Program-made: the position numbers and the translations under genes
Shown: in pieces, positions 28,400-37,072 of the stretch
How the letters are laid out: each line of letters starts with the position of its first letter
Numbering within the stretch: position 1 is the stretch's first letter
Assembly (NCBI RefSeq): GCF_900103525.1
Contig: NZ_FNHN01000013.1
Coordinates: forward strand, 1 to 64,000
DNA length: 64,000 nucleotides
Reading direction: 5' to 3'
Source of the DNA: Bacillus sp. OK048
Lineage (GTDB): Bacteria > Bacillota > Bacilli > Bacillales > Cytobacillaceae
The notes under the pieces: generated by a model
The model's database searches: none
What the model was told of the DNA's origin: nothing
The model's input: only the letters and a program-made list of their open reading frames with translations

Positions 28400-28627
28400 A
28401 TGTTCCTTGTTAAAGTATCCCTGTCTTTTTATTTTTTTGCAAAAAGTGCCATCCATGGATAATTAGATATCTGACCTTGTTTCCTAAAGTACAATTTTGG
28501 AAATTTTTTCGTGTTCAATCCATTAAGAAAGGTTACATTAATTTGACATCTAAAGTTGAAATCTTAAGGAAAAGTTAAGGAACGAATTTCATAATGGGCT
28601 TATCAACATAAAACAAGGAGGAACTTT

Positions 28628-28666
28628 TTGGGATTTCTTTACACACCTGTTGGTAATAATTTATAA
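28628..28666 (+). other. possible 12-codon leader peptide upstream of the MFS gene
   Basis: TTG GGA ... TAA encodes a 12-residue peptide (L/MGFLYTPVGNNL) with AAGGAGG 6 nt upstream, about 100 bp before an MFS efflux gene. A strong ribosome-binding site on such a short frame suggests translational attenuation. The rest of 28400-28767 is AT-rich with no other gene. Confidence 0.4.
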
Positions 28667-28767
28667 TTTAAATGGATAATTAAGATAATTTTGAAATTTT
28701 AATAGACATTTGTTCCACCAAAGTGCTTTTATGTCCTGAAGATGTCAAAGTGAAATGAGGAAAAGAA

Positions 28768-30078
28768 ATGAAAATGACGTTACAGGCTTATCGAAAAATG
28801 GATCGAAATATTTGGATTCGTTTTATCGGTGAATCGATTAATGGTATTGCGATGATGATGTTAATGCCCTTTTTTGCCTTATATATGAGCGATAAGGTGG
28901 ATCACTTTTGGCAGGTTGGTGTGGTCATGGCGATGGGGCCGCTTGCCGGAGTGCTTGGTTCATTAATAGGAGGAAGGCTTGCGGATTCATATGGCAGGAA
29001 GCCTATTATGATTGTTTCAATGGTTGGAAATGGACTGGTGATGCTTGGTTTTATTTTTTTCGATGGCTTCTATCCATTCTTAGTAATATCGAGTTTTTTT
29101 GGCTTGTTTAATTCACTTTTTCATCCTGCGGCGTCAGCCATGGTCGCGGATGTGACGGATGAAGAGGGAAGGACAGAAGCATTTGGTTTGCTGCGAATGG
29201 GACACAATATTGGAGCAGCAATTGGTCCGTTGCTTGGTGCATCGATTGTGTTTTTATCAAAATCAGTTATTTTTATCATTGCTGCTTCATCCGTTTTTGT
29301 TTATTCCTTTTTTTTAGCGCTCTTGCTTTCAGAAACATTACCGAAAAATAAACGAAAAAAGGATACGAAAGTTCTTGATGAAGAAGAGAAACTGCCATCT
29401 ATTTTTACGGTGCTCATCAAAGATAAAATTTTATTTTTCTATATTATCACAGGAATTGTGATTTCGATGGGATTTTCACAAACAGAAGGGATGCTTCCAT
29501 TGCACTTTGATCAACAATTGCCGGGACTTTCCGATGCCCAAAATCCATATCCTTATTTAATGGCTTTTAACGGAGCGCTGGTCGTTTTCTTTCAATTTGC
29601 GATATCGAGATGGGCAAGTAAGCGTAAACTTGGTAAGGTCATGTTATTTGGTTCGGTTTTATTTGGTTTTGGGCTGCTTGCGGTAGGATGGCTGCCAATA
29701 TTTTTTACAAAGTTACAGTTTTCCTTTTGGAGTATCCTTTTAATCCTTCTCATTATCTATGGAATATACACATTAGGGGAAATGCTCTTATCCCCGGTAC
29801 AAATGACATTTGTAGCGAATATTGCACCTGAACATTTACGTGGTACTTATATGGGGGCAGCCAGTCTTCAGTGGATCGTTGGTAGTGCAGTAGGTCCAAT
29901 CTTTGCCGGTTTTTTGCTTGATGCTCATCTTGGTCAGGTTCTATTTACGGTTCTCGGAATTGGTTGTATCGTTGCCGGAATTATTTATTTATCACTTGAT
30001 AGATGGGTATCCGAAGCGAAGGAAAAGAATCAGATTCTTCATGTTAAAAAGGAAGTTACAGCAGTAGAACGAATTTAA
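28768..30078 (+). CDS. MFS transporter, DHA1 multidrug type
   Basis: A 436-aa major facilitator with 12 membrane helices. Motif A is GGRLADSYGRKP between helices 2 and 3, HNIGAAIGPLLG is the motif C region of antiporters in helix 5, and a charged central loop (about 195-215) is present. This combination points to drug/H+ antiport. GAGGAAAAG precedes the ATG. It is a single-gene unit bounded by repeat copy B and an AT-rich hairpin. The substrate is unknown. Confidence 0.85.
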   Translation: MKMTLQAYRKMDRNIWIRFIGESINGIAMMMLMPFFALYMSDKVDHFWQVGVVMAMGPLAGVLGSLIGGRLADSYGRKPIMIVSMVGNGLVMLGFIFFDGFYPFLVISSFFGLFNSLFHPAASAMVADVTDEEGRTEAFGLLRMGHNIGAAIGPLLGASIVFLSKSVIFIIAASSVFVYSFFLALLLSETLPKNKRKKDTKVLDEEEKLPSIFTVLIKDKILFFYIITGIVISMGFSQTEGMLPLHFDQQLPGLSDAQNPYPYLMAFNGALVVFFQFAISRWASKRKLGKVMLFGSVLFGFGLLAVGWLPIFFTKLQFSFWSILLILLIIYGIYTLGEMLLSPVQMTFVANIAPEHLRGTYMGAASLQWIVGSAVGPIFAGFLLDAHLGQVLFTVLGIGCIVAGIIYLSLDRWVSEAKEKNQILHVKKEVTAVERI

Positions 30079-30085
30079 CATAAAT

Positions 30086-30133
30086 CAGATAATTTAATCA
30101 CCATTATGATTAAATTAATAATCTGCCTTTGTT
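30086..30133 (+). terminator. AT-rich hairpin after the MFS gene
   Basis: Nested arms AATTTAATCA / TGATTAAATT and CAGAT / ATCTG, then CCTTTGTTT. A plausible but weak terminator. Confidence 0.5.
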
Positions 30134-30192
30134 TCATAGGATTCCAATAAACCACTATCTTTTGTGGAATATGAATCAGCAGCACAGTTTAT

Positions 30193-30552
30193 TCTTCGAC
30201 AATATATTTTTCTGGAAATATGGAAAAGCTCGGTTTAAAAGAGTTTACTGCACTTCTAATCAAACGTTTAGTTAGTATAAAAATTAGTTGGTGTTTATAA
30301 AAATATGTATTTTACTAGTTTCTATTGTCAGTTTTGGAGTGGATGCCTACCAAACACAACTTTTATCCGACAATTAATTCTCTCTAAACAGCCAAAAGAT
30401 TGTTGAATTTAAGGACTTAGCCGGTATTTAATCAAGTGATTGATTAGTTGAATTGGCACTAATCAATCGTTTGATTAGAATCGCTTTAAATGCAGACAAA
30501 CCTGGGTTGAATCCTCCTGGAGTGAAAAGAATATTGTCGATATAGGGACTAG
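30193..30552 (+). repeat. duplicated upstream region R1 with three TetR-type palindromes
   Basis: About 360 bp similar to 51808-52172. It holds three 18-bp palindromes at 30257-30274, 30429-30446 and 30460-30477, approximating TAATCAANCGNTTGATTA; the third is nearly perfect. Spacings of 172 and 31 bp are the same in both copies. It lies 250-550 bp before the triple RidA gene; the remaining bases up to 30804 have no ORF. The likely ligand is a TetR-type repressor encoded elsewhere. Confidence 0.7.
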
Positions 30553-30804
30553 TAAAAAATGGTCCACCTGATGATTATTGGAAATGGTGAATTTTTGTGC
30601 GTTGCTCCCGCTATAATTGCAACTTAACCACTCGAGGGGTTACTAACTCAAGTTTCACAGCAGAAATCAGGCATTAATGGCTTGATATAAATAGGCTGCG
30701 AGCTAAACCAAAACATCACTTGCTTAAAAACGGATTAACCCGGTTTTTTCGGTACATACTTAAGTTATAAATATTAAAAAATTGATCTAAAAGGGGAATA
30801 CATC

Positions 30805-32076
30805 ATGAGCGGCTATAACGCAGTATCAGCAAAAAATACGGAAAATGCTCCAAACGGTAACGGTCTGTATTCACAAACTGTGGCTTTCTCACATTACAAT
30901 AATCTTTCAGCTCAATTACCTATCGAACCCAAAACAGGTAAATTGGTAGCTGGTGGTATAAAAGAGCAGGCTGAACAGTGCTTTAAAAATATCAAGGCAA
31001 TTGTAGACAGCATCGATCATGTTATGAGCGATATAGTTAGAATCACGGTATTCGTTAAGGATATCAAAGATGTTGACGCTGTAAACGAAGTTTATAAAAC
31101 ATTCTTCCCAACCTATGTTCCTTCACGTACAACAGTTGCAGTTGTAGCTTTGCCTATGGATGCTTTGGTGCAAATTGAAGCACTTGTTTCACACGGTGAA
31201 GGTACAATTCCAAACGCACCACAAGCAGGCGACCTCATTAAGCTTACAAATAACACGGCAAATGCACCAACATGTCCTCTATCTACACAAACTGTATCTT
31301 TCTCTCATTACAATAATCTTTCAGCTCAATTGCCGATCGATCCAAAAACTGGCCGATTGGTAGCTGGCGGTGTAAAAGAGCAGGCTGGACAGTGCTTGAA
31401 AAATATCAAGGCAATTTTAGAAAGTATCGACGTTCCTTTTGATGATATTGTTAAAATAACTATCTTCCTTAAAAACCTGTCGGATACTGAAGCTGTAAAT
31501 GGAGTTTATAAAACATTCTTCCCAGACTCGGCTATCGCCAGGACCGCAGCCTATGTCCCTGCACGAACAACAGTTGCAGTTTCAGCTCTACCTATGGATG
31601 CTTTGGTACAAATCGAAGCAGTGGTGTCACACGGAGATGGTACACCTCCACAAGCTGTTGAAGATAGACATGGAATCGTTATATATGCTAACAACACTGA
31701 CAATGCACCAAAGAGTTCCCTATCTACACAAACTGTAGCGTTTTCTCATTACAATCACCTATCAGCTCAATTACCTTTGGATCCAAAAACTGGTGAAATG
31801 GTAGCTGGTGGTGTAAAAGAGCAGGCTGAACAGTGCTTGAACAATATTAAGGAAATTGTAGAAAGTATCGACCACGTTATGGACGATGTGGTTAAAGTAA
31901 ATATCTTCCTTAAAAATATCGCGGATATTGATGCTGTAGACGAAGCTTACAAAACATTCTTCCCAAGCGGTGTTCCTGCACGAAGAATAGTTGGCGTATC
32001 AGCTTTACCTAATGATGCTTTAATCCAAATCGATGCAGTTGTATCAAATGCTGAAGGAACACCTCCAAAAGCATAA
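30805..32076 (+). CDS. triple-domain RidA (YjgF/UK114) protein
   Basis: Three tandem RidA domains in one 423-aa chain (about 1-140, 141-290 and 291-423), each opening with a variant of SQTVAFSHYNNLSAQLPI. RidA enzymes deaminate reactive enamine/imine intermediates and work as homotrimers with active sites between subunits. The catalytic Arg is present in all three (VPSRTTV, VPARTTV, VPARRIV). The following acidic residue is Glu in domains 1 and 2 (QIEA) but Asp in domain 3 (QIDA). Domain 2 has an insert of about eight residues before its Arg. AAAGGGG precedes the ATG. It looks like a covalent trimer. Confidence 0.85.
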   Translation: MSGYNAVSAKNTENAPNGNGLYSQTVAFSHYNNLSAQLPIEPKTGKLVAGGIKEQAEQCFKNIKAIVDSIDHVMSDIVRITVFVKDIKDVDAVNEVYKTFFPTYVPSRTTVAVVALPMDALVQIEALVSHGEGTIPNAPQAGDLIKLTNNTANAPTCPLSTQTVSFSHYNNLSAQLPIDPKTGRLVAGGVKEQAGQCLKNIKAILESIDVPFDDIVKITIFLKNLSDTEAVNGVYKTFFPDSAIARTAAYVPARTTVAVSALPMDALVQIEAVVSHGDGTPPQAVEDRHGIVIYANNTDNAPKSSLSTQTVAFSHYNHLSAQLPLDPKTGEMVAGGVKEQAEQCLNNIKEIVESIDHVMDDVVKVNIFLKNIADIDAVDEAYKTFFPSGVPARRIVGVSALPNDALIQIDAVVSNAEGTPPKA

Positions 32077-32166
32077 CAGGCATTTGTTTGTAAATACAGG
32101 AACGATCAAAGTTACTTGTTAATGCCGATGGTGAATGTGGAATCGTATATCCTAGTCATAAAAAAA

Positions 32167-32206
32167 GAGGCTGTCTCAAATGAAAATTGAGACAGCCTCC
32201 TTCTTT
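32167..32206 (+). terminator. terminator after the triple RidA gene
   Basis: A perfect 13-bp stem GAGGCTGTCTCAA / TTGAGACAGCCTC with a 7-nt loop and a TTCTTTTT tail. Confidence 0.9.
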
Positions 32207-32320
32207 TTAGATGAAAAGGGATCGAGATTTTAGTGCAAGGTGCCGAACAGAAATGGTGCCCATTCTGATCTTAAAAAAGCGGAGGATAGGACAAGTTTCT
32301 TTATTAGGAATAAAGTAAAA

Positions 32321-32505
32321 TAAGCGGAGAGTTTCCGGTTAAATGCAGAATAGAGCTCGTTTCGGGGTAAATAAGGGGAGGTTTTCCGCTTATGCAAAGC
32401 AAAATTTCCTATTTTCGAATTTTTCGAGTCAATAGGCGGAATCTCTCCGTCTATGTAATCCCTTTTTAGTGATAATTACAAATTAAGCGGATTTCCTAGG
32501 TCTAT
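32321..32505. repeat. four-palindrome spaced element, copy 2
   Basis: Cores at 32325, 32375, 32437 and 32488 (offsets 0/50/112/163). It is nearly identical over about 200 bp to copy 3 near 43091 and shares offsets with the diverged copy 1. The region to 32884 also has a hairpin at about 32693-32722 and a 76-aa frame judged spurious. Confidence 0.8.
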
Positions 32506-32884
32506 TTATCAGCTCGGGTTGATGGCTTTAGAGAGTATATTTTTAAGCCATGGGTGCTAAAATGTTACTTATTCGTGAATATGGATTACAAGGTCTTGGC
32601 GCCTGGCAATTAACACTAGGATTCACCAGGATCTTGGCTTTTAACAAAGATTTTTACAATACTAAAAGTGTTAAAATATTCAATCAGGAAAGCCTTGGAT
32701 CATCTCAGTTCAAGGCTTTTAAACTTGCAAATAAGTGGAAATTTAATATAAAATCTACTGTTTTTGGAGTTAGCAGTTGATATTTTTCCTATCAGTTAGC
32801 TTCGCATAATTGCTTCATTGTGGATGAAGTTATTTATGATACTATAAGGGTATATGAATTTGTAATGTTATGAGGTTGAGGACA

Positions 32885-33880
32885 ATGAGTACAATTTTAG
32901 ATATTGCTAAGCTTGCGGGTGTGGCGAAAAGTACGGTTTCTCGGTATTTAAATGGCGGCTCGGTTGGGGAAGCAACGAAGAAGAAAATTGAACAGGCAAT
33001 CAAGGAAACCGGGTATACTCCGAATCCATTTGCGCAGAGTTTGAAAGCGAAGAAAACGAATATTATTGGTACGATTGTCCCGCGGCTTGATTCCTTTGCT
33101 GCATCACAAACGTTAATTGGCATCGATGAGCAATTAAAGCAAATGAATTATCAAATGCTTATCTCCAATACAAGTCAAAATCTAGAGCGAGAGATCGAAA
33201 GCATTTATAGCTTTGCCAATCAAAAGATGGCGGGGATTATATTGCTTGCTACCGAAATCACAGATCAGCATATCCAAGCATTTGAAAGTGTTAAGGTTCC
33301 AGTACTGTTAATAGGACAAGAGCATGAGAACTATCATAGTCTGATTCATGATGATTTTAATGCCGGTTATGCGATGGGGCGGTATGTACTAGAAAAGGGA
33401 TATCGGAAAATTGCTTATTTAGGCGTAACGGAACGGGATATTTCAGTAGGCGTGAAAAGAAAGCAGGGTTTTAAAAAGGCGATACAAGAAGTAAATGATT
33501 GTGATGTTCGCTTTTATGAGACATTATTCAAGATTCCAGCTGCACAAGCGAGTGCAAAAGAGATTATCCATGAATTTCAGCCTGCCATCTTTGTTTGTGC
33601 AACCGATAATATAGCTCTTGGGGTCTTGAAGGCATCGTATTCAGAAGGGATGGCGATACCGCAGGACTTAGCAGTTACAGGATTTGGCGGCTATGATGTG
33701 ACAGGAATCATTCATCCGGGAATAACGACAGCGAAGTTTTTTTACAAAGAAGCGGGGGAAACGGCTGCAAAACATATTGTAGAATTAGTTAACGAATTCC
33801 CTGTGGAAAAAGTAACACTTTCTAAATTTGAAATTATTGAGCGAGAAAGCGTTGACAATCTCTTTAACTCTACCCTATAA
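32885..33880 (+). CDS. scrR: LacI-family repressor of the sucrose operon
   Basis: A 331-aa LacI/GalR regulator. The N-terminal HTH (about 3-25, ILDIAKLAGVAKSTVSRYLNG) is followed by the hinge helix and a periplasmic-binding-type sugar domain. The start is ATG 32885 with GAGGTTGAGGA; an ATG five codons earlier lacks good spacing. It precedes a sucrose PTS operon with three GGAACCGGTTCC-type operators in the intergenic gap, so it almost certainly represses that operon until sucrose or a sugar phosphate binds. Best named ScrR by context. Confidence 0.88.
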   Translation: MSTILDIAKLAGVAKSTVSRYLNGGSVGEATKKKIEQAIKETGYTPNPFAQSLKAKKTNIIGTIVPRLDSFAASQTLIGIDEQLKQMNYQMLISNTSQNLEREIESIYSFANQKMAGIILLATEITDQHIQAFESVKVPVLLIGQEHENYHSLIHDDFNAGYAMGRYVLEKGYRKIAYLGVTERDISVGVKRKQGFKKAIQEVNDCDVRFYETLFKIPAAQASAKEIIHEFQPAIFVCATDNIALGVLKASYSEGMAIPQDLAVTGFGGYDVTGIIHPGITTAKFFYKEAGETAAKHIVELVNEFPVEKVTLSKFEIIERESVDNLFNSTL

Positions 33881-34036
33881 TAAAGTCAACGAAACCGGTT
33901 CCAATTAAGAGGACCTATTCACTTGGTAACAATTGAATATGGCTTCTCTTTTAACCAATTATTTTTTTAGTTAATTTAGGAACCGGTTCCGCTCATGAAA
34001 GAGTTTATTTTTTTGTTCTTGGATGGAACCGGTTCC
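33852..34036 (+). promoter_or_regulatory. scr operon promoter and three LacI-type operators
   Basis: -35 TTGACA (33852-33857) and -10 TATAAT (33876-33881), 18-bp spacer, overlap the scrR 3' end. Operators: GAAACCGGTTCC at 33891-33902 (near +1), GGAACCGGTTCC at 33979-33990 and again at 34025-34036. Their spacing (88 and 46 bp) could support looping. The central CCGG palindrome is typical of LacI-family sites. Confidence 0.85.
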
Positions 34037-34062
34037 TTATCCGAATGAAGAGAGGGATTAAG

Positions 34063-35511
34063 ATGGATCATAAAAAAATAGCACGGGAAGTTTTGGAGGC
34101 AATTGGTGGTCAGGAGAACGTATCAGCTGCAGCGCATTGCGCCACACGCTTACGGCTTGTTTTACAGGATGAATCAGTAGTTAATCAATCAGCGCTGGAT
34201 AACATGGATGTCGTGAAAGGGACCTTTTCAACAGGAGGCCAGTTCCAAATTATCTTAGGTTCTGGAACGGTGAACGAGGTCTATAAGCACTTGGCGGAGA
34301 TGTCTGGGCAAACAGAAATGTCAACGAGTGACGTGAAAGATGTGGCGACGAAGAAACTAAATCCGATCCAGCAATTCGTCAAAATGCTGTCAGACATTTT
34401 CGTTCCGATTATTCCAGCGATTGTAGCTGGCGGTTTATTAATGGGGATAAACAATGTCTTAACAGCTCCAGACCTGTTTATTAAAGGACAATCCTTAGTG
34501 GATGCTAATCCAGAAATGGCAGATTTAGCGGCACTTATTAATACATTTGCCAATGCTGCCTTTGTCTTTTTACCTATATTAATTGGTTTTTCAGCAACGA
34601 AACGGTTTGGAGGGAATCCTTTCCTTGGGGCCACACTTGGAATGCTAATGGTTCATCCGGACTTATTAAATGGGTACGGTTACGGTGCGGCGTTACTGAA
34701 TAATGAAGTCCCAGTTTGGAATCTTTTTGGCTTAGAAATTGAAAAAGTAGGCTATCAGGGAACAGTACTTCCTGTTCTTGCCGCGTCTTTTATTCTTGCA
34801 AAAATTGAAACATCCTTACGGAAGGTTATTCCATCTGCTTTAGACAATCTATTAACACCGTTATTTTCTATATTTATTACTGGGGTTTTAACGTTCATTT
34901 TAGTAGGGCCGCTGACACGCTCAGCTGGTAATTTATTAACAGATGGAATTGTGTGGTTATATGATACAACAGGTGTCATTGGCGGTATCATCTTTGGTTT
35001 AGCTTATGCGCCAATTGTTATTACAGGTATGCATCATAGCTTTATTGCAGTAGAAACACAATTACTTGCCGATGTTGTGAAAACGGGTGGATCGTTTATC
35101 TTCGTTATTGCGGCAATGTCTAACATTGCGCAAGGAGGAGCGACACTTGCGGTGCTAAAGGCAACGAAAAATGCCAAAATTAAAGGAACAGCTTCTGCAG
35201 CTGGGATTTCAGCCTTACTAGGTATTACGGAACCAGCAATGTTTGGGGTTAACTTGAAGTTACGTTATCCATTTATCGGTGCCATTATTGGTTCGGCCGT
35301 CGGATCTGGCTTTGTTACGCTGTTCAAGGTTAAAGCGACTGCTTTGGGAGCAGCTGGTATTCCAGGAATCATTTCGATTCGCCCAGATACGATTATTTCT
35401 TATATTATCGGTATGGCGATCGCATTTGCCGTAGCATTTATCGTCACGATTGTTTTAGCGAAAAGAGACGAAAAAAAAGCAGTTAAACAAACATCTGATC
35501 AAGCAGCATAA
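34063..35511 (+). CDS. scrA: PTS sucrose-specific EIIBC component
   Basis: The sucrose permease of the phosphotransferase system, 482 aa. The IIB domain (about 1-85) has the phosphorylation Cys in AAHCATRLRL; the IIC domain (about 105-470) has ten or so membrane segments with GITEPAMFGVNLK conserved in glucose/sucrose-type IIC. No IIA domain is fused, so IIA must come from another PTS such as glucose. The start is ATG 34063 with AGAGGGA; ATG 34045 is worse placed. First gene of scrA-scrB-scrK. Confidence 0.9.
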   Translation: MDHKKIAREVLEAIGGQENVSAAAHCATRLRLVLQDESVVNQSALDNMDVVKGTFSTGGQFQIILGSGTVNEVYKHLAEMSGQTEMSTSDVKDVATKKLNPIQQFVKMLSDIFVPIIPAIVAGGLLMGINNVLTAPDLFIKGQSLVDANPEMADLAALINTFANAAFVFLPILIGFSATKRFGGNPFLGATLGMLMVHPDLLNGYGYGAALLNNEVPVWNLFGLEIEKVGYQGTVLPVLAASFILAKIETSLRKVIPSALDNLLTPLFSIFITGVLTFILVGPLTRSAGNLLTDGIVWLYDTTGVIGGIIFGLAYAPIVITGMHHSFIAVETQLLADVVKTGGSFIFVIAAMSNIAQGGATLAVLKATKNAKIKGTASAAGISALLGITEPAMFGVNLKLRYPFIGAIIGSAVGSGFVTLFKVKATALGAAGIPGIISIRPDTIISYIIGMAIAFAVAFIVTIVLAKRDEKKAVKQTSDQAA

Positions 35512-35521
35512 TAAAAAAATG

Positions 35522-35549
35522 AAAAGGAGAATCCTGTGATTCTCCTTTT
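35522..35549 (+). terminator. intercistronic hairpin between scrA and scrB
   Basis: A perfect 12-bp stem AAAAGGAGAATC / GATTCTCCTTTT with a CTGT loop. It may partly terminate or protect the scrA message and so set scrA:scrB ratios. Confidence 0.6.
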
Positions 35550-35569
35550 GGGCATTAGGAGTGAACAGC

Positions 35570-37045
35570 ATGGAATGGACAAAAGAGCAACGATACAGAA
35601 GAATGGATGACGTGTCAGAAGAGGAAGTTCATGGGTTAGCCAGACTAGTGAATCAATGCCCATGGCGCCAGTCCTTTCATATTCAGCCAGTGACAGGATT
35701 GTTAAATGATCCGAATGGATTTAGTTATTATAATGGGGAATATCATTTATTCTACCAATGGTTTCCACTCGGGCCGGTTCATGGGTTGAAGCATTGGTAT
35801 CATACGAAGTCGAAGGACCTGGTTCATTGGGAGAATGTTGGAATGGGCATTGAACCGTCAAATGAATTTGATCGTCATGGGGCATATTCCGGTAGTGGAA
35901 TTGAGCATGATGGGAAATTATTTATCATGTATACGGGCAATACGCGCGATGAATATTGGAATCGACACCCCTATCAATGCTTGGCTGTGATGAGTCCTGA
36001 TGGAAGTATTGTCAAAATGGATGCACCGGTGATTGCAGAAGTTCCAAATGGCTATACTGACCATTTTCGAGATCCAAAGGTTTGGAAAAATGGGGACCTC
36101 TTCTATGCGGTGATTGGTGCCCAAAGGGAAAATGAGACTGGAAGTGTAGTTTTATATCGCTCAAGGGATTTAAAAGATTGGCAGTTTGTGGGTGAAGTGA
36201 AGACAGGGTTAGGTGAAGAGTTCGGTTATATGTGGGAATGTCCGGATTACTTTGAGCTGGATGGGCAAGGCGTATTCCTTTTCTCCCCACAAGGGTTAAA
36301 AGCGGAAGGTGACAGCTATCAAAATATTTATCAATCGGGGTATGTAGTTGGAAGTCCAATAGATTTAGAGAATATCGAATTGAAGCATGGTGTATTTCAT
36401 GAGTTGGATCGCGGTTTTGATTTTTACGCACCGCAAACGACTGTGGACCACCAGGGGCGCCGGATATTAGTCGGTTGGATGGGACTACCGGAAATTGACT
36501 ATCCTACTGATAAAAATGGTTGGGCACACTGTTTAACACTTCCTCGTGAGTTAAAGATTAACGACGGAAAACTGATTCAACAGCCAGTTCCTGAGTTGAT
36601 TTTCCTTCGTGGGAAAAGGGTGGAAAGCAATCAAACCGTTGTGAATGAAAATGTTGGTATGGAAAACTTTGAGGGAAACGTGTATGAGCTTCTTGTGGAA
36701 TTCTCTGATAGTACTGCTGAGGAGTTTGGATTGGAGCTCCGTGTAGGAAAAGATGAGAAAACCGTGATTAAATATGATGCGGTTGCGAAAAAGGTTGTGT
36801 TTGACCGGACTAGGTCGGGTGAATCCTTTGCTGAGGAGTTTGGTGCTGTTCGGAAGTGTACATTGGAAGCTGACAAGATTTCGTTCCGTATCTTTGTTGA
36901 TGTTTCCTCTATTGAAGTGTTTGTAAATGATGGAGAGGAAGTATTTACTGGAAGGATTTTTCCTGGTAAAAATAGTAATGGAATCCGAGTGTTTTCCCAT
37001 GGGGGCCAAACGAATGTACAGGCTGTTAAATGGGATATCAAGTAA
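35570..37045 (+). CDS. scrB: sucrose-6-phosphate hydrolase (GH32)
   Basis: A GH32 invertase (491 aa) that splits sucrose-6-phosphate into glucose-6-phosphate and fructose in the cytoplasm. The nucleophile Asp lies in LLNDPNG (about residue 45), the transition-state Asp in FRDPK and the acid/base Glu in WECPDYF. The five-bladed propeller is followed by a C-terminal beta-sandwich (about 370-491). ATG 35570 is 8 nt from AGGAG; GTG 35561 overlaps that site. It lacks a signal peptide, consistent with PTS-delivered substrate. Confidence 0.92.
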   Translation: MEWTKEQRYRRMDDVSEEEVHGLARLVNQCPWRQSFHIQPVTGLLNDPNGFSYYNGEYHLFYQWFPLGPVHGLKHWYHTKSKDLVHWENVGMGIEPSNEFDRHGAYSGSGIEHDGKLFIMYTGNTRDEYWNRHPYQCLAVMSPDGSIVKMDAPVIAEVPNGYTDHFRDPKVWKNGDLFYAVIGAQRENETGSVVLYRSRDLKDWQFVGEVKTGLGEEFGYMWECPDYFELDGQGVFLFSPQGLKAEGDSYQNIYQSGYVVGSPIDLENIELKHGVFHELDRGFDFYAPQTTVDHQGRRILVGWMGLPEIDYPTDKNGWAHCLTLPRELKINDGKLIQQPVPELIFLRGKRVESNQTVVNENVGMENFEGNVYELLVEFSDSTAEEFGLELRVGKDEKTVIKYDAVAKKVVFDRTRSGESFAEEFGAVRKCTLEADKISFRIFVDVSSIEVFVNDGEEVFTGRIFPGKNSNGIRVFSHGGQTNVQAVKWDIK

Positions 37046-37072
37046 TCTATTAAAGGTACGAGAGGTGACAAA

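Noticed and set aside
32550..32780. 76-codon frame between the RidA and scrR genes
   Set aside because: No Shine-Dalgarno, a terminator-like hairpin lies inside it, and there is no family match.
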